Under the pieces are notes generated by a model, which was given only the letters and a program-made list of their open reading frames with translations, searched no databases and was not told the DNA's origin. Of a stretch of DNA of 64,000 nucleotides, positions 37,140-49,009 are shown piece after piece. The position numbers and the translations under genes are program-made. This DNA comes from Scytalidium lignicola (Eukaryota > Ascomycota > Leotiomycetes), in NCBI GenBank assembly GCA_002812745.2, contig NCSJ02000066.1, positions 1-64,000 of the forward strand, in the 5' to 3' direction. How positions within the stretch are numbered: the stretch's first letter is position 1; each line of letters begins with the position of its first letter.

Positions 37140-39486
37140 AGACTGCAAACCCGAAGATGGAAGCTCTATTCTATTTTCCTCTTATGGGTGTTCAACTTCT
37201 CTACTGCGTTCTTTTCACGCTTTGAACTCAATGTATTATAGTCTTGCAAGGGGGGGAATTCCCAGCAATTTGAACTTTTGAGAATAGACATACTTTTCTC
37301 ATAGATATAACCTTTTCTGGTTTACGAGATGTGAAGGGTTAGACTACAGGATCCTCCCGTGGCTCCATACAGTATTGTAGGTACAAGTAAAAAAGGTAAA
37401 AAGGTCTACTTTTCTCTAATTTTGACAACTCCCTTTTTCGGACAGGAGGGCACAACTTGCCTTGATAAGATGGACTACTATGTACAACACATGTACAGTA
37501 CATGTACATACAGATACAAGTCTGTGTATGGACATAACACCAATCAAGTGAGTGTTAGCCGACTAACCGACGCATCTCTTCATTGTTTACCTATTCTTTT
37601 CTTATCTTGCGCCTTCTGCCGGGATGTGACGAATTGTCGTATTTCTTTCCTCAAGTGCTGATGGAGAGGTCTAGAGCATACGATAAGAGAACGAGAGAGA
37701 TTTCATCAAGCAACAAACAATCGAATTTTTTTTTAGAGGGGAGGAAAGGCAAGCATAAAAACAGCAGCGTCCTGTCTTCTCTCCGACAGCCTACCATTTG
37801 CCTCGATAAAAATAAAGCAAATTTGCAGCTTAAGCCGAGCGCCAAGACACGGTTTTACCGCAGTTAAGCTCTGTTTTCCAGCTTTGTTCTCGGTCGAGAA
37901 AAGAAAACTCCTGGTTTTTTTTCGGTGGTAAAAAAGTGTCCGAGTAGTTTCAACAAATGGGCTGCCAAGATGTTGCCACAGCGGAAAAAGGCCGGGGTGG
38001 GATTGCCGTGGGTGCAGACGGAGACGCTACCACGGCTACTAACGTTTCCAGCAGTGAAATCTCCACCAACACGACCGAATGGCCTGGATCTTTGATCGCT
38101 GGGTGCCATTGAGAGACACATTGAGGCTCCACTTGTGACTGTACAGTAGATAATATGCTGATATATGCTCAGCAATCCTTCTTTTGAATGTCCGACGGCG
38201 GNTCCAGCCACGCACGCATGCTGAGAGGGAGCCGGCTAGACCAGCAGGGTACTGCATCTCCTAGGTGCTCTTCCCTGCCTGGTTCCTGGCAGATTGTTGA
38301 TGGGCGGTACTTGTACAGCAGTACAGTACTGTACTGTAGTGGTGGTGATGGATGGTGGTGGTGCAATATATCGGATTAATAATGTAGCGAGAATTACAAT
38401 AACGTTGACTAACTTTTTTTTTTGTGTTGACTTGGCCCGAGGTAGATCATTCATAGATCCAAGTACCAGCACTCCGGTAAATGCGACGAACCAGGAAGAA
38501 GAAAAGAAGAAGATGCTGACATACACAATCAGTACGGTAAAATCACCGCCACGAAGAGCCCAAGCACCACCAAAGCCACACGGGTTTAAGTTTACGCGGA
38601 GAAGGACCCGGGTCGTAAGCTTGAAAAGAAAAAAAAGGAAAAAACCCTTTGATGCAATTCCCAGTAACTTACACGATGCACGATAAGCCACCCTTGGACC
38701 ACCATGTAAGTACTATGTATACGAAGGGTGGACGTATCCGGTGTCGGTGGCCAATGACGGCACCAAGCGTGCTCTCTTCAGCCCTGCCAATGCTCAGACT
38801 CGACGGAGTAGAGTGTGATGATGAGCAATGGACACGACCGATTTCGTCTTATCTCCGAAATTGGAAGGAGCGTCAAGGGGAAAATATCAAAATAACAATT
38901 CGCCGGGTACAGTGCAGTAAGTCACAGTAAGTCACAGTAGCGCAAGTACTGTCCCTAGGACCATGGCGGGATGTAACGATCTGCTGTGGATTCAAAATGC
39001 AGAAGAGGTTTGATGATGATGGCCTAAGGCACACGGCACAAAACGACGTCATGGCTCGAGCACCCCTGGCCATGGCGCTGGATTACTAACCCCGGCACTG
39101 CTGCCCCGCGACAAACCGAAGGGCTCGACTGGCTGGAGAGCTAGAATAGATAGGTGGATAGGTCACGGGCCCCCCGTCGACGGCTTCACTTCCTCTTGGG
39201 AGAGAAAAGGGAGAGAGAGTCAGAGAGAAAAGCAGGGTCGACGCCTCCTACTTAATGCCAGCCTCGCCCCTCATCAATTTGAAGCTTTGCTTTCAGATTC
39301 TGCATACACCTTTCTCCCTTTTCAAATCTATGAATCATCGTACCACGCGTAGTTCGACCATCTAAAAAAGGGAATCTTTTCTTCGCCACAATTTACTGAC
39401 GTTGCATTGTTTACTATTTACTGTCTGTTCACAGGCATTTCCTGCCAGCCTGGGTAACAGAGATCTTTTTCACGTCAGCCATAACC
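37140..39486. other. Intergenic region, about 2.3 kb
   Basis: No gene is seen. It is rich in GTAC palindromes: an ACATGTACAGTACATGT element at about 37488-37504 and a GTACAGCAGTACAGTACTGTAC cluster at about 38312-38334. AGTCACAGTA is doubled at about 38919-38940. An n lies at about 38202. Confidence 0.5.
37488..37504. repeat. ACATGTAC palindrome
   Basis: ACATGTACAGTACATGT is a near-perfect inverted repeat around a central AGT, followed by ACATAC. It belongs to the dispersed GTAC-type set. Confidence 0.55.
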
Positions 39487-41546
39487 ATGAACGACATCGA
39501 CAGGGAGATCGAGAATAACGAGCGAGATGCCTCGCCCGAGAGGTTTCCCCATTCCTCAAGTGCACAACCCACGACCGCCCGCCGATCAAGCCATGGCATC
39601 GAGCGAACCGTAACGGGGACGACAATATCCAGCTCCTCGTCAGAAGGCTCCCACCAAAGCAACCTCAGTCCTGTATCCACACAGCGCGACTTAGAGCGAC
39701 ATCCAACAGCGTTGAGCAGGATTCACACGGCCAAGAGTCAGCATACTGGCACCACGGGAGGTGCTTTGTCCACGCGAACCCGAGATAGCAGGCGGCCCCT
39801 GCCTGAGTTTGGTGCTGGAAAGCCCTATCCTCCTCCACTGCCAGAGCAAGAGGCGTATGTGGTCGAATTCGATGGACCAGACGATCCATTACATGCCCAG
39901 AATTGGCCGTTCAAGAAGAAGTAAGTTAGGACTTCCACCAGCTTGAAGTTATAAACCGAAGAAGACGAATAAGAAAAAGAGGAAGAGAATATAATATATA
40001 ATATTCTGAGAGATAAGAACTAATACCCTTCTGCCACAGGCTCCTGACTTCTATCATGCTTGGCTATACCACCTTGTTAGCCGCATTCACCTCTAGTATC
40101 TTCTCCACAGCCACGACGACCATTGCAAAGCAATTCCATGTCTCCAGCGAAGTCGGTGTTCTTGGTCTCTCGCTCTACGTTCTGGGCTTTGCCCTCGGTC
40201 CGGTCTTCTGGGCCCCTTTGAGCGAACTTCGCGGCCGACGTCTCCCAATAGTTATCTCCATGTTTGGTTTTACCATCTTCCAGGTCGGGGTTGCCGTGGC
40301 CAAAGATCTCCAGACCATCATGCTATGTAGATTCTTTGGTGGTTTGTTTGCATCGTGTCCCTTGGCCGTTGTAGCAGCTGTCTTTTCAGACATGTTTAAC
40401 AACCGGACCAGAGGATTGGCCATCACCGTCTTCTCAGTCATGGTCTTTTCAGGTCCGTTGCTGGGTCCGTTTGTTGGAGGCTTTATCGTCGAAGGCCATC
40501 TGGGATGGAGATGGACGGAGTGGTTAACGGCTATTCTTGGCGGATCGGCATTCGTCATAGATATCCTCTTCCTCGAGGAGACATATCCACCCGTCATCCT
40601 GATCTCAAAAGCAACCGAGCTCCGCCGAAGAACCAAGAACTGGGGAATCCATGCTAAGCAAGAAGAAATCGAGGTTGATTTCCGAGAGTTGATCACCAAG
40701 AACTTTTCCCGTCCAATGCGCCTCCTGTTTACTGAACGTAAGTGTTTACCTCCCCTTTTCTTTCAATGAAAGGACATATTTAAATCGAGAACTACATACT
40801 AATATTTATCATCAGCAATCGTGCTGCTTCTCTCAATCTATATGTCATTTATTTATGGCCTCCTTTACCTCTTCCTATCGGCCTATCCTATCGTCTTCCA
40901 GGAGATTCATGGCTTTAGCCCTGGAGTTGGTGGACTCCCCTACTTTGGCATGGTCGTAGGCCAACTTATAGCTGCTATCTACATCATTCTAACCCAACCT
41001 TCCTACAACCGCAAACTAGCAGCAAACAACGATGTCCCTATCCCTGAATGGCGTCTCCCACCCGTTATTGTCGGTGGTGTTTCCTTCTCCATTGGCCTCT
41101 TCTGGTTTGGTTGGACAGGATACACAAAAGACATCCACTGGATCGTGCCCACGCTTTCCGGACTCTGCACCGGATTTGGCTTGCTGGCTATTTTCCTACA
41201 GGCCTTGAACTACCTGGTCGATGCTTATCTCATGTTCGCTGCTTCTGCCATCGCCGGCAACACCTTCCTCCGTTCGCTCGCTGGCGCCGGCTTCCCCCTC
41301 TTCAGCCAGTACATGTTTGCGTCCCTCCATGTGAACTGGACTGGGACGTTGCTCGGGTGCGTTGCGGCTGTCTTGGTCCCTATTCCAATCATTTTCTACT
41401 ACTACGGTGCCGCTATCAGGAAGAGAAGCGCCTTTGCTCCTACGGCATCGGAGGAGAACTTTGATGATGATGATGCTGATGAAGTACCCCGACCCGTTGA
41501 TCTAGAGAAGGTACGGACCGGCTCTCAGAGAGGTGTTACTGTTTAA
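39487..41546 (+). CDS. MFS transporter, DHA1 drug/polyamine type
   Basis: Three exons: 39487-39920, 40040-40737 and 40816-41546, giving 620 residues. The first 140 residues are a polar, Ser/Arg-rich cytosolic tail ending in [18 protein letters not shown], a motif that precedes segment 1 in fungal DHA1 proteins. Twelve membrane segments follow. The loop 2-3 motif is [12 protein letters not shown], the segment 4 arginine is in [12 protein letters not shown], and the antiporter motif C is in [15 protein letters not shown] of segment 5. The central loop and C-terminus are hydrophilic, the latter acidic (DDDDADE). Relatives include Tpo-type polyamine exporters and Flr1-type multidrug pumps, working as proton antiporters in the plasma membrane. 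The substrate cannot be fixed from sequence, and no biosynthetic cluster is next to it. Confidence 0.9.
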
Positions 41547-42310
41547 AAAATTTCCACCACCATCCTCGCACCAAATCAAATTCTACCTACTCAATCCCGG
41601 GTTGTACCATACCCAGATACCCTTCATATCATTTATCTAATACCTAATGGCCATTTTCCCGTCCACATTCTGTTTCTCCCCCTTGTTGTTACTGTTTTTT
41701 TTTACACTTGCGAGGCGTTTCGGTGGATGATTCCAATGGCAATGATTGATTGATTGGAATCAAAAAGAAGAAAAGAGAAATTTTGGGCATATTATCACCC
41801 TGCAAACAAAATATCGTTTCACGGCGTAATGAAAAATTAGACCTTGGAACATTTTGTGTTTTGTCTTGGTCTCTGGAATTTGAGAGCGGGTTTATATATA
41901 CATTTTCTGGGGGGGGNTTGGGTTTAAGGGTTGGATGACGGATTATGTCGGGTATGAAAGTATATATATATATAATTTTTGTGTCACGGCAGATTTTGTA
42001 GTTCAAAAATAAAAATAATGTCATATATATATAGCATATCACATCATATCATAATGGATCAAAATAAAACAAAACCTTTAATCATGAAAAAACAAAACAT
42101 CCCTGTTTGTCAGATTCGTCAACCGTAGAGGGTATAATTATATAAAAATCATTTAGTTTCTCATAAAATAATCTAGCATACGTTAACCCCCCCCCCTAAA
42201 TACTACATAACATGCTTTATGCGCTATTCTTTGAATCTAGCAAAATCAGGGTAATAATTGATGATGGTAGTAACCAACTCCCACCCCCCACAAAACAAAA
42301 GTGTAATACA
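41547..42310. other. Convergent 3' region
   Basis: Lies between two genes that face each other (DHA1 transporter and BUD6). It is A+T-rich with ATATAT runs and one n after a G run at about 41917. No gene is seen. Confidence 0.45.
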
Positions 42311-45300
42311 TTAGATTTCATTTACAGCATCACCATTAACTCCTCCGTCCGGCTCTGAAGATTCGACATGCTCCGCATACCCCCCATCCTCTCCACCAGT
42401 CGTAGCAGTAACAGCAGCAGAGCTACCTTCAGTGGTAGATGCTTCCCCCCCTGGTGGTTCAGGTATTACCCCGTTCATCCTCTCCCAAACCTCTCGTCTA
42501 ATCCTATCATCTTTCGCTTTCCTTGCCCTCTCGACTTCCTCAAACCCGCCCGACTTCTTCAACCTGCCTTCTTCGACAAAACTCCCGAGTTCCTTCTGGA
42601 ACTCACCACCTCGTCGACTCTCCAACTCTTTCTGTCGGAGCTTTTCCGCGCGCTCAATTGCCTCGACTCGGTTCTCGTGATTTGGCTGTAAGGCTCGCAC
42701 TTCATCTAGCACGCCTTCTTTTGCAGCCGATGGATCAGCGGCCGGATGGACGTGATTTAACAACGACCGCGTAGGTCGTGCATCCTTCATCTGCTCCTTC
42801 GTAGCTTGCTCTACCAGCGCGAATGTCTGTGCGGCCTTGTCGAGATCATCCTCCAAGTCTGCCGCTAGGTCTTCTTGCATCGTCATTTCCTCACGGTCGT
42901 TGCACACGGTTTCTAACTCCTTCTCCCAGATCTTGGTCCAGAGTGGCCGTTCGCGTTTCAAGAAGTCTTGCATCTTCTTCAACTCCTGCGTAGCTTGAGC
43001 AATATCCTTGGCTACGTTCTCAAGTTGTCGCGGGAGTGGACGCACACCGCGGAGGACAACGTCTTTACGGAGATCTTCCACGACATCTTGTAAATCATCG
43101 ACTTGGCCAACAAGTTTGTCGGAGTCTTCGCTAAGGGACTTCTTGCCAGAGTTGACATAAGCTCGTCCAGATTCGCCATCGATATGGGGAATAGCGGCCT
43201 TGATTGCCACGCTCTTGACGGAGTTTGCTTTATTGCGAATAGCTGACATAGAACTCTGGATATCCGATTGAAAGCCGGAGTAGGTTTGTCGGAGGACTGC
43301 CAGATCTCTACGGAGATTCTGAATCTCACTAAGTTGGGCTTGGCTATTAATGCTAATCGGGCTAGGAGATTCTCCGTTCGTAGGGCGTTGCGAGTCAATG
43401 AATGACACTCTCGCAGACGAAGGCGGCGCAGCTGCCAAACGAGCCATTTCTTTAGCTGCATCTTGTTGGCGATCCGATACCCTCTGTATTGTAGCTTGTT
43501 GATCATCAAGCGAGACCTTTACGCTCTCAACTATTTTCTTTAACCCTCCGATACCATCGTCGATATGACGTTTGACTTCGTCTAGAATCTCTATATTGAG
43601 AACTAAAACTGAGCGGTCTTTAACATCACTCATATCCTCAAGTTCATGCCGAACTCCAGATATAGGATCCTGGATGTAGATTTCTGGCAAGTCAACTCCG
43701 TTATTGTGTGTATTCCACGCAAATTTCTCAATGAAAGCGAGTTGTAGTCTCGCCATAGTTAAGCCCTTATATCCATCTGTAAGAACAAATTTCTTTACTT
43801 TGGTTTTATACTGAAGGAAGATTGTTAACTCTCTATCCGGAGGTGGTGGAGAATCTTCTGGTGTAAATTGTCTTTCTTGAGTGGATGGGGGTGGGATTTC
43901 TTGTCTTTGTTGTTTAGTCTCGGGTGATCGCTGCTTCACAGGGCTTAGTTCTTCAGATGATGGTGGTATAGGCGGTAGAATATCAATGGGCGGTCCCCTT
44001 AGAGTGGCACTCGGTGCTTCAAAGTCTACGGCTGGTTGTCGAAGTTTGTCATCTGGGGTCTTCGCAGTAGGGCTATCAGATGCGGGTAATTCAGTAGGAA
44101 GTTGAATAACAGGAGTTTGAGTTACGATCTGGGAGGTACGGTTGGCTGTGGAGTTCTGGCGGCCGTGATTCTGCTCTCCTCTGTTTTGAACAGCTCTCAT
44201 GGATTCCCTTGATTCGTAACGCCCTCTGTTTGGGATGGGAGAATTTTGTGTTGGAAGCATTGGGACACCGTTAGGCGAAGCCCCAACAAGTTTAGATATT
44301 TGGTATTGTGAATATCGTCTTGAAGCACGACGCTCCAAATCTCCACCTTTTTGTAATGCTGCAAATGCATTTTGTTGTTTTGGAGGAGGAGGTGGCGGAG
44401 GGAAATTATCCACGTTAAGATCCGCAGAGCCGGGTCGAGCGGGGGGNTTTTACCTCATCTCCAGGATAAGGTGGAAGGACAGGTATATTTTGCATACTAG
44501 TGCTTGATATAGAGGATTGATCGGAAACCAGCGAACCTCGAGATTGATCCCTCGGAGGAACCGCTCTTTGGTGAGTAGATGCTGCAGATGACATTCTTGG
44601 AGGCACCTGATTTGGAGGCGAAGTTGGAGGTGAAGTAACGGGACCATCCACCGCACCATCTGCCTGGTGTTCATTGCCCAGCCCTTGATCCAGCATTGAC
44701 ATAGACCCGGAATTTCCACTTCCTTGGCTGCTAACACTTGAAGTCCTCGGCGCTGGTCCATCTGGTGATGACATAGACCCTTCTCTTGACTGTTTCTGCC
44801 GTAATTTCTGCTGCTTCCGCTTCAAGCCATGCAATAAGTTGATGATAATGTCTCGGATCTTTGGTAAATATCGCTCCAGACTTTCCACGCTCGCTTCCTG
44901 GCTGAGTGTCGATTCTAAGATGTCGCGCAAAAGCTCAGGAACGTTTCCCAGATCAGAAGTATCAACGTTTATTGCAGTGAATGCTCGACAGGCAATATTG
45001 AACTCGTAACCTAACCGAACGTAGACGTCTGAGACCTGTGTGTCCGTCGCTTGATGTCGGGACCATTGTGTGAGAGTTTCGAGCAGCTGTTTGGTGGCGA
45101 CGAGTAGATGGGTGACGCTCTTTTCTATTTGCGACAGAGGAGGTGCTGCGTGATTACTGGCGGCTGAGGAGTTCTAGAGAAGAAAACATGTTAGCTTTTG
45201 GGTATTGTGTAGAGCCGGATTTCAAGCTTGCTGATTCTACAGCCGTCGCACATACATTCAGCCTCCTACTTCCAGTACCGTTTTGAATAGATCTTCCAGA

Positions 45301-45435
45301 GGCCGACGATGCCCTCGGCTGAATGGAGCCTGATGTAGGCGATATCGCTCGCACTGGGACATTTGGAGGCGGTCCTGGGTCTGCGACGGGCGATCTCCTC
45401 TGGACAGAGCGCTGGGAACCCGACGGCGCCTGCAT
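42311..45435 (-). CDS. BUD6: Actin-interacting protein 3 / Bud6, polarity factor
   Basis: Two exons on the minus strand: 45435-45256 and 45173-42311, about 1,013 residues if the n at 44447 is treated as absent. Bud6 binds actin monomers and formins at the polarisome and drives actin cable nucleation at hyphal tips. The N-terminal region (PPLSQIEKSVTHLLVATKQLLETLTQW) and the C-terminal AIP3 domain (ELTIFLQYKTKVKKFVLTDGYKGLTMARLQ, then long coiled coils) identify it. A disordered Ser/Pro segment with PPPPPPPK lies between. As written, the frame breaks at six Gs followed by n (44441-44447), ending at a stop 12 codons later; dropping the n restores the frame through PGSADLNVDNF. This is best read as a homopolymer sequencing fault. 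The start follows an in-frame TAG. Confidence 0.93.
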
Positions 45436-48400
45436 TCTCTGCGGCTTCGGCTTCTTCTTCTTCTTCTTCTTCTATACTACGATTCTCAGGCGTGCCACAA
45501 GCTCATGGACTGGAAAACGAGGATTCTGGCGGGCGAGGCAGCGTGGGCAGAAGGAAATCAGTATACGGTATTATGCTGGAATCTCGGGGTAGGTTTAAGG
45601 TTTCCGTGGTCCCTACCAAATGCGGATAAGGCAATACGGATGTGAGGTTTTGGCCCGAGCTCTCACAATGCCCCTTAGCGAATAATGATACCCAAACTAA
45701 CCAAAGTTGTATGGATGCAGAGACTATCGGAGGGAGTCACATCACATCACACACACGACCATATCGAACCCGATCGCAACCAGTGTGATTGGTTGCTATA
45801 GACACACTTTGTATCGGAAGGCGCAGAAGAAGTGATTGTTGCTCAGCTTTAGTGCTTCTACTGAATTTCTTTGTCCCTTTTGGGCCTTTTGGGCCTTTTG
45901 GGTCTTTCTTTCTATTTTCGTACGCGCTGGTTACTCAGCAGCCATAACATTGTGGCTGGTGCTTGCAGAAGAGGGACTAACTTGAATAGGGTTTCCAGCC
46001 CATGTGCATGTGTCCATCGTGAGAGTTATTAGTTATTATCGTTATCGCAAAAGTGTGTCAATCAGTCATAGAGTACATGTACGTCCGTATTTCGTACATA
46101 TTTGAGCAGCCACCGATCTAAGATTACCAGACAAGAGCGCCGTTGCAACCGTGATGGCCACGTGAGTGCTACATAGTGATAAGACGGCTGACTGTAGGAC
46201 ACACTTGACTTTTCTATAGATATCGAGCAAAACTCGGTTGCTTTTGACTTTCTACTGTGTAGAATAAATTAATCGATTTTGCATAGCCACATCAAATCTA
46301 GCTCTCCCAGCCACAATTCGGGCCTTGAAACGATCTGGCCTCTCGCTGACGACCTGACAACCGCACAACTTTGGGTGGAATCAGGTGCTCGGCCTGAACG
46401 GTCAGGTTGAAACATGCTTGAGATGCGCCAAACCTCATCTGGCAAGGTGAGTCTGGAACTGGGCCGGTCCACAGAGGATCCCCCCGATTGGCTTTTTGAC
46501 GTGACTGTGCCCCGTACGGATTTGCACAAGTTGTTTCATCTATCATCAACAGCAAGCTCAAGCTTTTTTGTTGGGGGGGCTTTAGGGGTCCTACCGGTAC
46601 CTCATCATTACAGCAGAACTCGATGTGTCTGTCTCTTCCAGATATGATCGTCAGCAACGGAGACATCTTGAAGCCTGAGTGCCAAGCGCTAATAATTATC
46701 TGCTGCTTTAACTCGAATTGAGTGGAAGCAAAGTTTAGCGCTCGTATCTGCCCTCTCACCTGAGAAGGCATGTGCTTTCACGTGTTGCTGCCTCGGGTAG
46801 CAGCGCTGTGTGCCTTGATAACCGCCAATCCGTCAACGCCCAACTCGATGTGTACAACTACGTGAGGTGGGAAAGCTCCCCTCCCCTTGGGATTCTCCTC
46901 TCGCAAGCTGGTGCAGTTCTTTGGTAAAGCCTTAAATATATGTAGAAGAAGTGAAAAAAAAAGCAACTGCGGGAATGATCGAGGCAGCATCGTGATTAGA
47001 CTTTTTTTTTTACCCCTCGGAAAAGTAGCGCCGGATGAGGCACAGCTAAATTCGAATACTGCTCACGCAATCAGCCGGCCAAGGTTCATCCGCAGCAATG
47101 AATGAATGAGTCTGCCGTCATCTGCGCTGACGGAAACGTCTGTGCCAACAAAGGTCGTTGGTCTTTTTCTTTTTCTTTTTTAGAAAAAGAAAGAAAAGAA
47201 AGGATACCGGCAGTTCAAAGACAAAAAAAGAACAAGGCACTAATCATCTGCAAGTAAGGATGATGCACATTGAAAATCATTTGGCGTTGTCTTGTCTTGT
47301 GTTGGTTGTGTTTTTCTGTCAATGTTAGAGCCGCTCTGCTTTGTGTGGTTTGTTGCTTCAGGCTAAGCCTCCCTTCTCCCCGGAAAAGCTCCCAGACCCA
47401 GAATTCTTTTGTGTGTGTGTGCGTGTACTGTGGTATGTGTGTGGTCGTGGATGCATCTGGAAAAGCATCAGAGCACAGGAAACTAGGAAGCTTCTGCCCT
47501 ACCTCGAGGCTTCCTGCACGCCTCGCATCCTGGGCCTTTGGGGTTGAGTGACAGCAGCAGTAGTCGGCGAGGTGCCTGCACCAGACGATCCACACCCGCG
47601 CCCATTGTTCGCTGCTCTGACTTTGCTCGACAGCAGCTTGGGCGAGCTTCTGACGGGGAAGGCAAGTGTCGAACTGTTGACCGTTGGGATGGGACAAAGG
47701 ATCCATGCCCTAAGAATATTGAATGGGTCAAACGTCTCTTTCCCATCCTGCTTAATTATCCTGCCCATCGGCGCCCGTCGCTGCCCCAGGCCGCCCTCCA
47801 CACCAGCGCCCAAGTTGGCAAGGCGGCCGCTGCAAGGGTGCTCGAGCTTGGCCCATTCCACTCGGTGGTTGTGCCCACCCAAGAGAGAGAGAGAGAGCAA
47901 GTCCTACTGTAGGCTAAGCGGTAGTCTGCNGGCCGGGAACAGAGCGAGAGACCAGAGAGACACAGAAAGGACTGACAGAGCAGTGAGAGACGACACACCT
48001 CGACAATCCTCCCACCTACTTACTAACCTACCTCTCTTCGTTTCTCCATACCGTCACTTCGACATCCTCCTTTACCCCCCCGTCTCCTTTCCCATCCTCC
48101 AATATTTTCCACAAACCGCTCGCCTGTTGCGGACGTTTGATGGCCAGCCTGGGTGCAAGCAGAGAAAGGCGCAGCTTTGAGTAGTTTTCCATTCGTGTCG
48201 TGGCTATTCTTGTTTTTTTNCTATAATAATTTTGAAGTTCTGTTGTTGAGCTCGCGCACATCGCTTGCTCGTCCGATCCCCAAATTTGGCCCTCGCCCAT
48301 CCTCCATTCCATTACCTTTTCGACATCCCTTCAATCCGCCGGCAGATTTCTGCGCCCGTCAGAGCCCTCGGTCTGCAGGTCACACACGCTGGTGCAGCTC

Positions 48401-49009
48401 GATTAGGCTGTGGTCAGAATTGGCTACGCAGCATTTTCGACTCTTCCTGAGGTGAGATCTCCTCCTGCCCTCCTGTCTCCTCTCTCCTCTCTCTTCTCCT
48501 CTCCACCTCACATATTCACTCCGAACCTCGAATCTCGAGGTCCGGACTCGCCAAAGGACGGTGACCGCTTTCACCCGCAGATGGCTTCAGAATATGCTGA
48601 CTTCTTCTCTGGCTGTTCAGCTTCGGATTTTACACAAGGAGCAGGCTTACACCGAAGACCAACAATTCCGGGTCATCCTGGTACCCTATAGTTGGTACGG
48701 TGGCATTGATCAGTAAACTGCATACGTGGGATTCTCCATCAATAAGGTGAGCCATTCAATGTTTTTTTTTGCTATACTAGAGCTGTCGTGATGTGCTTCA
48801 CGCCCAACATCCGGAAGTCGGTAAATGGCGCGTTACTTCGCGTCCCCTCATCTTCACCTTCTACTTCTGTTCCACAATCTCCATCATCAACCCAATCCTA
48901 TGCATGCTAATTACTAGTCTACAGTGTTGTTGAAGCTCTCGAGTCTTGACGTCGTCATCTTGCAAAGGTGACGGCTCAGGTGGCTTCCACGGTTACCTAT
49001 TAGGAGAAT
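45436..49009. other. Long intergenic/leader region, about 3.6 kb
   Basis: Separates BUD6 (-) from the Pbp1 homologue (+). No convincing ORF. It includes a TTTTGGGCC repeat (about 45885-45902), a polypyrimidine/polypurine inverted segment (about 47162-47203), a GA run near 47882-47897 and CT-rich DNA at 48,440-48,510 that looks like a 5' leader. A possible leader intron starts at GTGAGC near 48748. Confidence 0.45.
47162..47203. repeat. Polypyrimidine/polypurine inverted segment
   Basis: A run of CTTTTT units changes at TAG into GAAAAAG-type units, so the two arms are roughly complementary and could form a hairpin. The arms are imperfect. Confidence 0.45.

Noticed and set aside
42368..42774. 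Plus-strand ORFs opposite BUD6
   Set aside because: Shadows of the conserved BUD6 coding strand.
46269..46771. Overlapping minus-strand ORFs between BUD6 and PBP1
   Set aside because: No motif, frames overlap each other and an opposite-strand frame, and no splice structure extends them.
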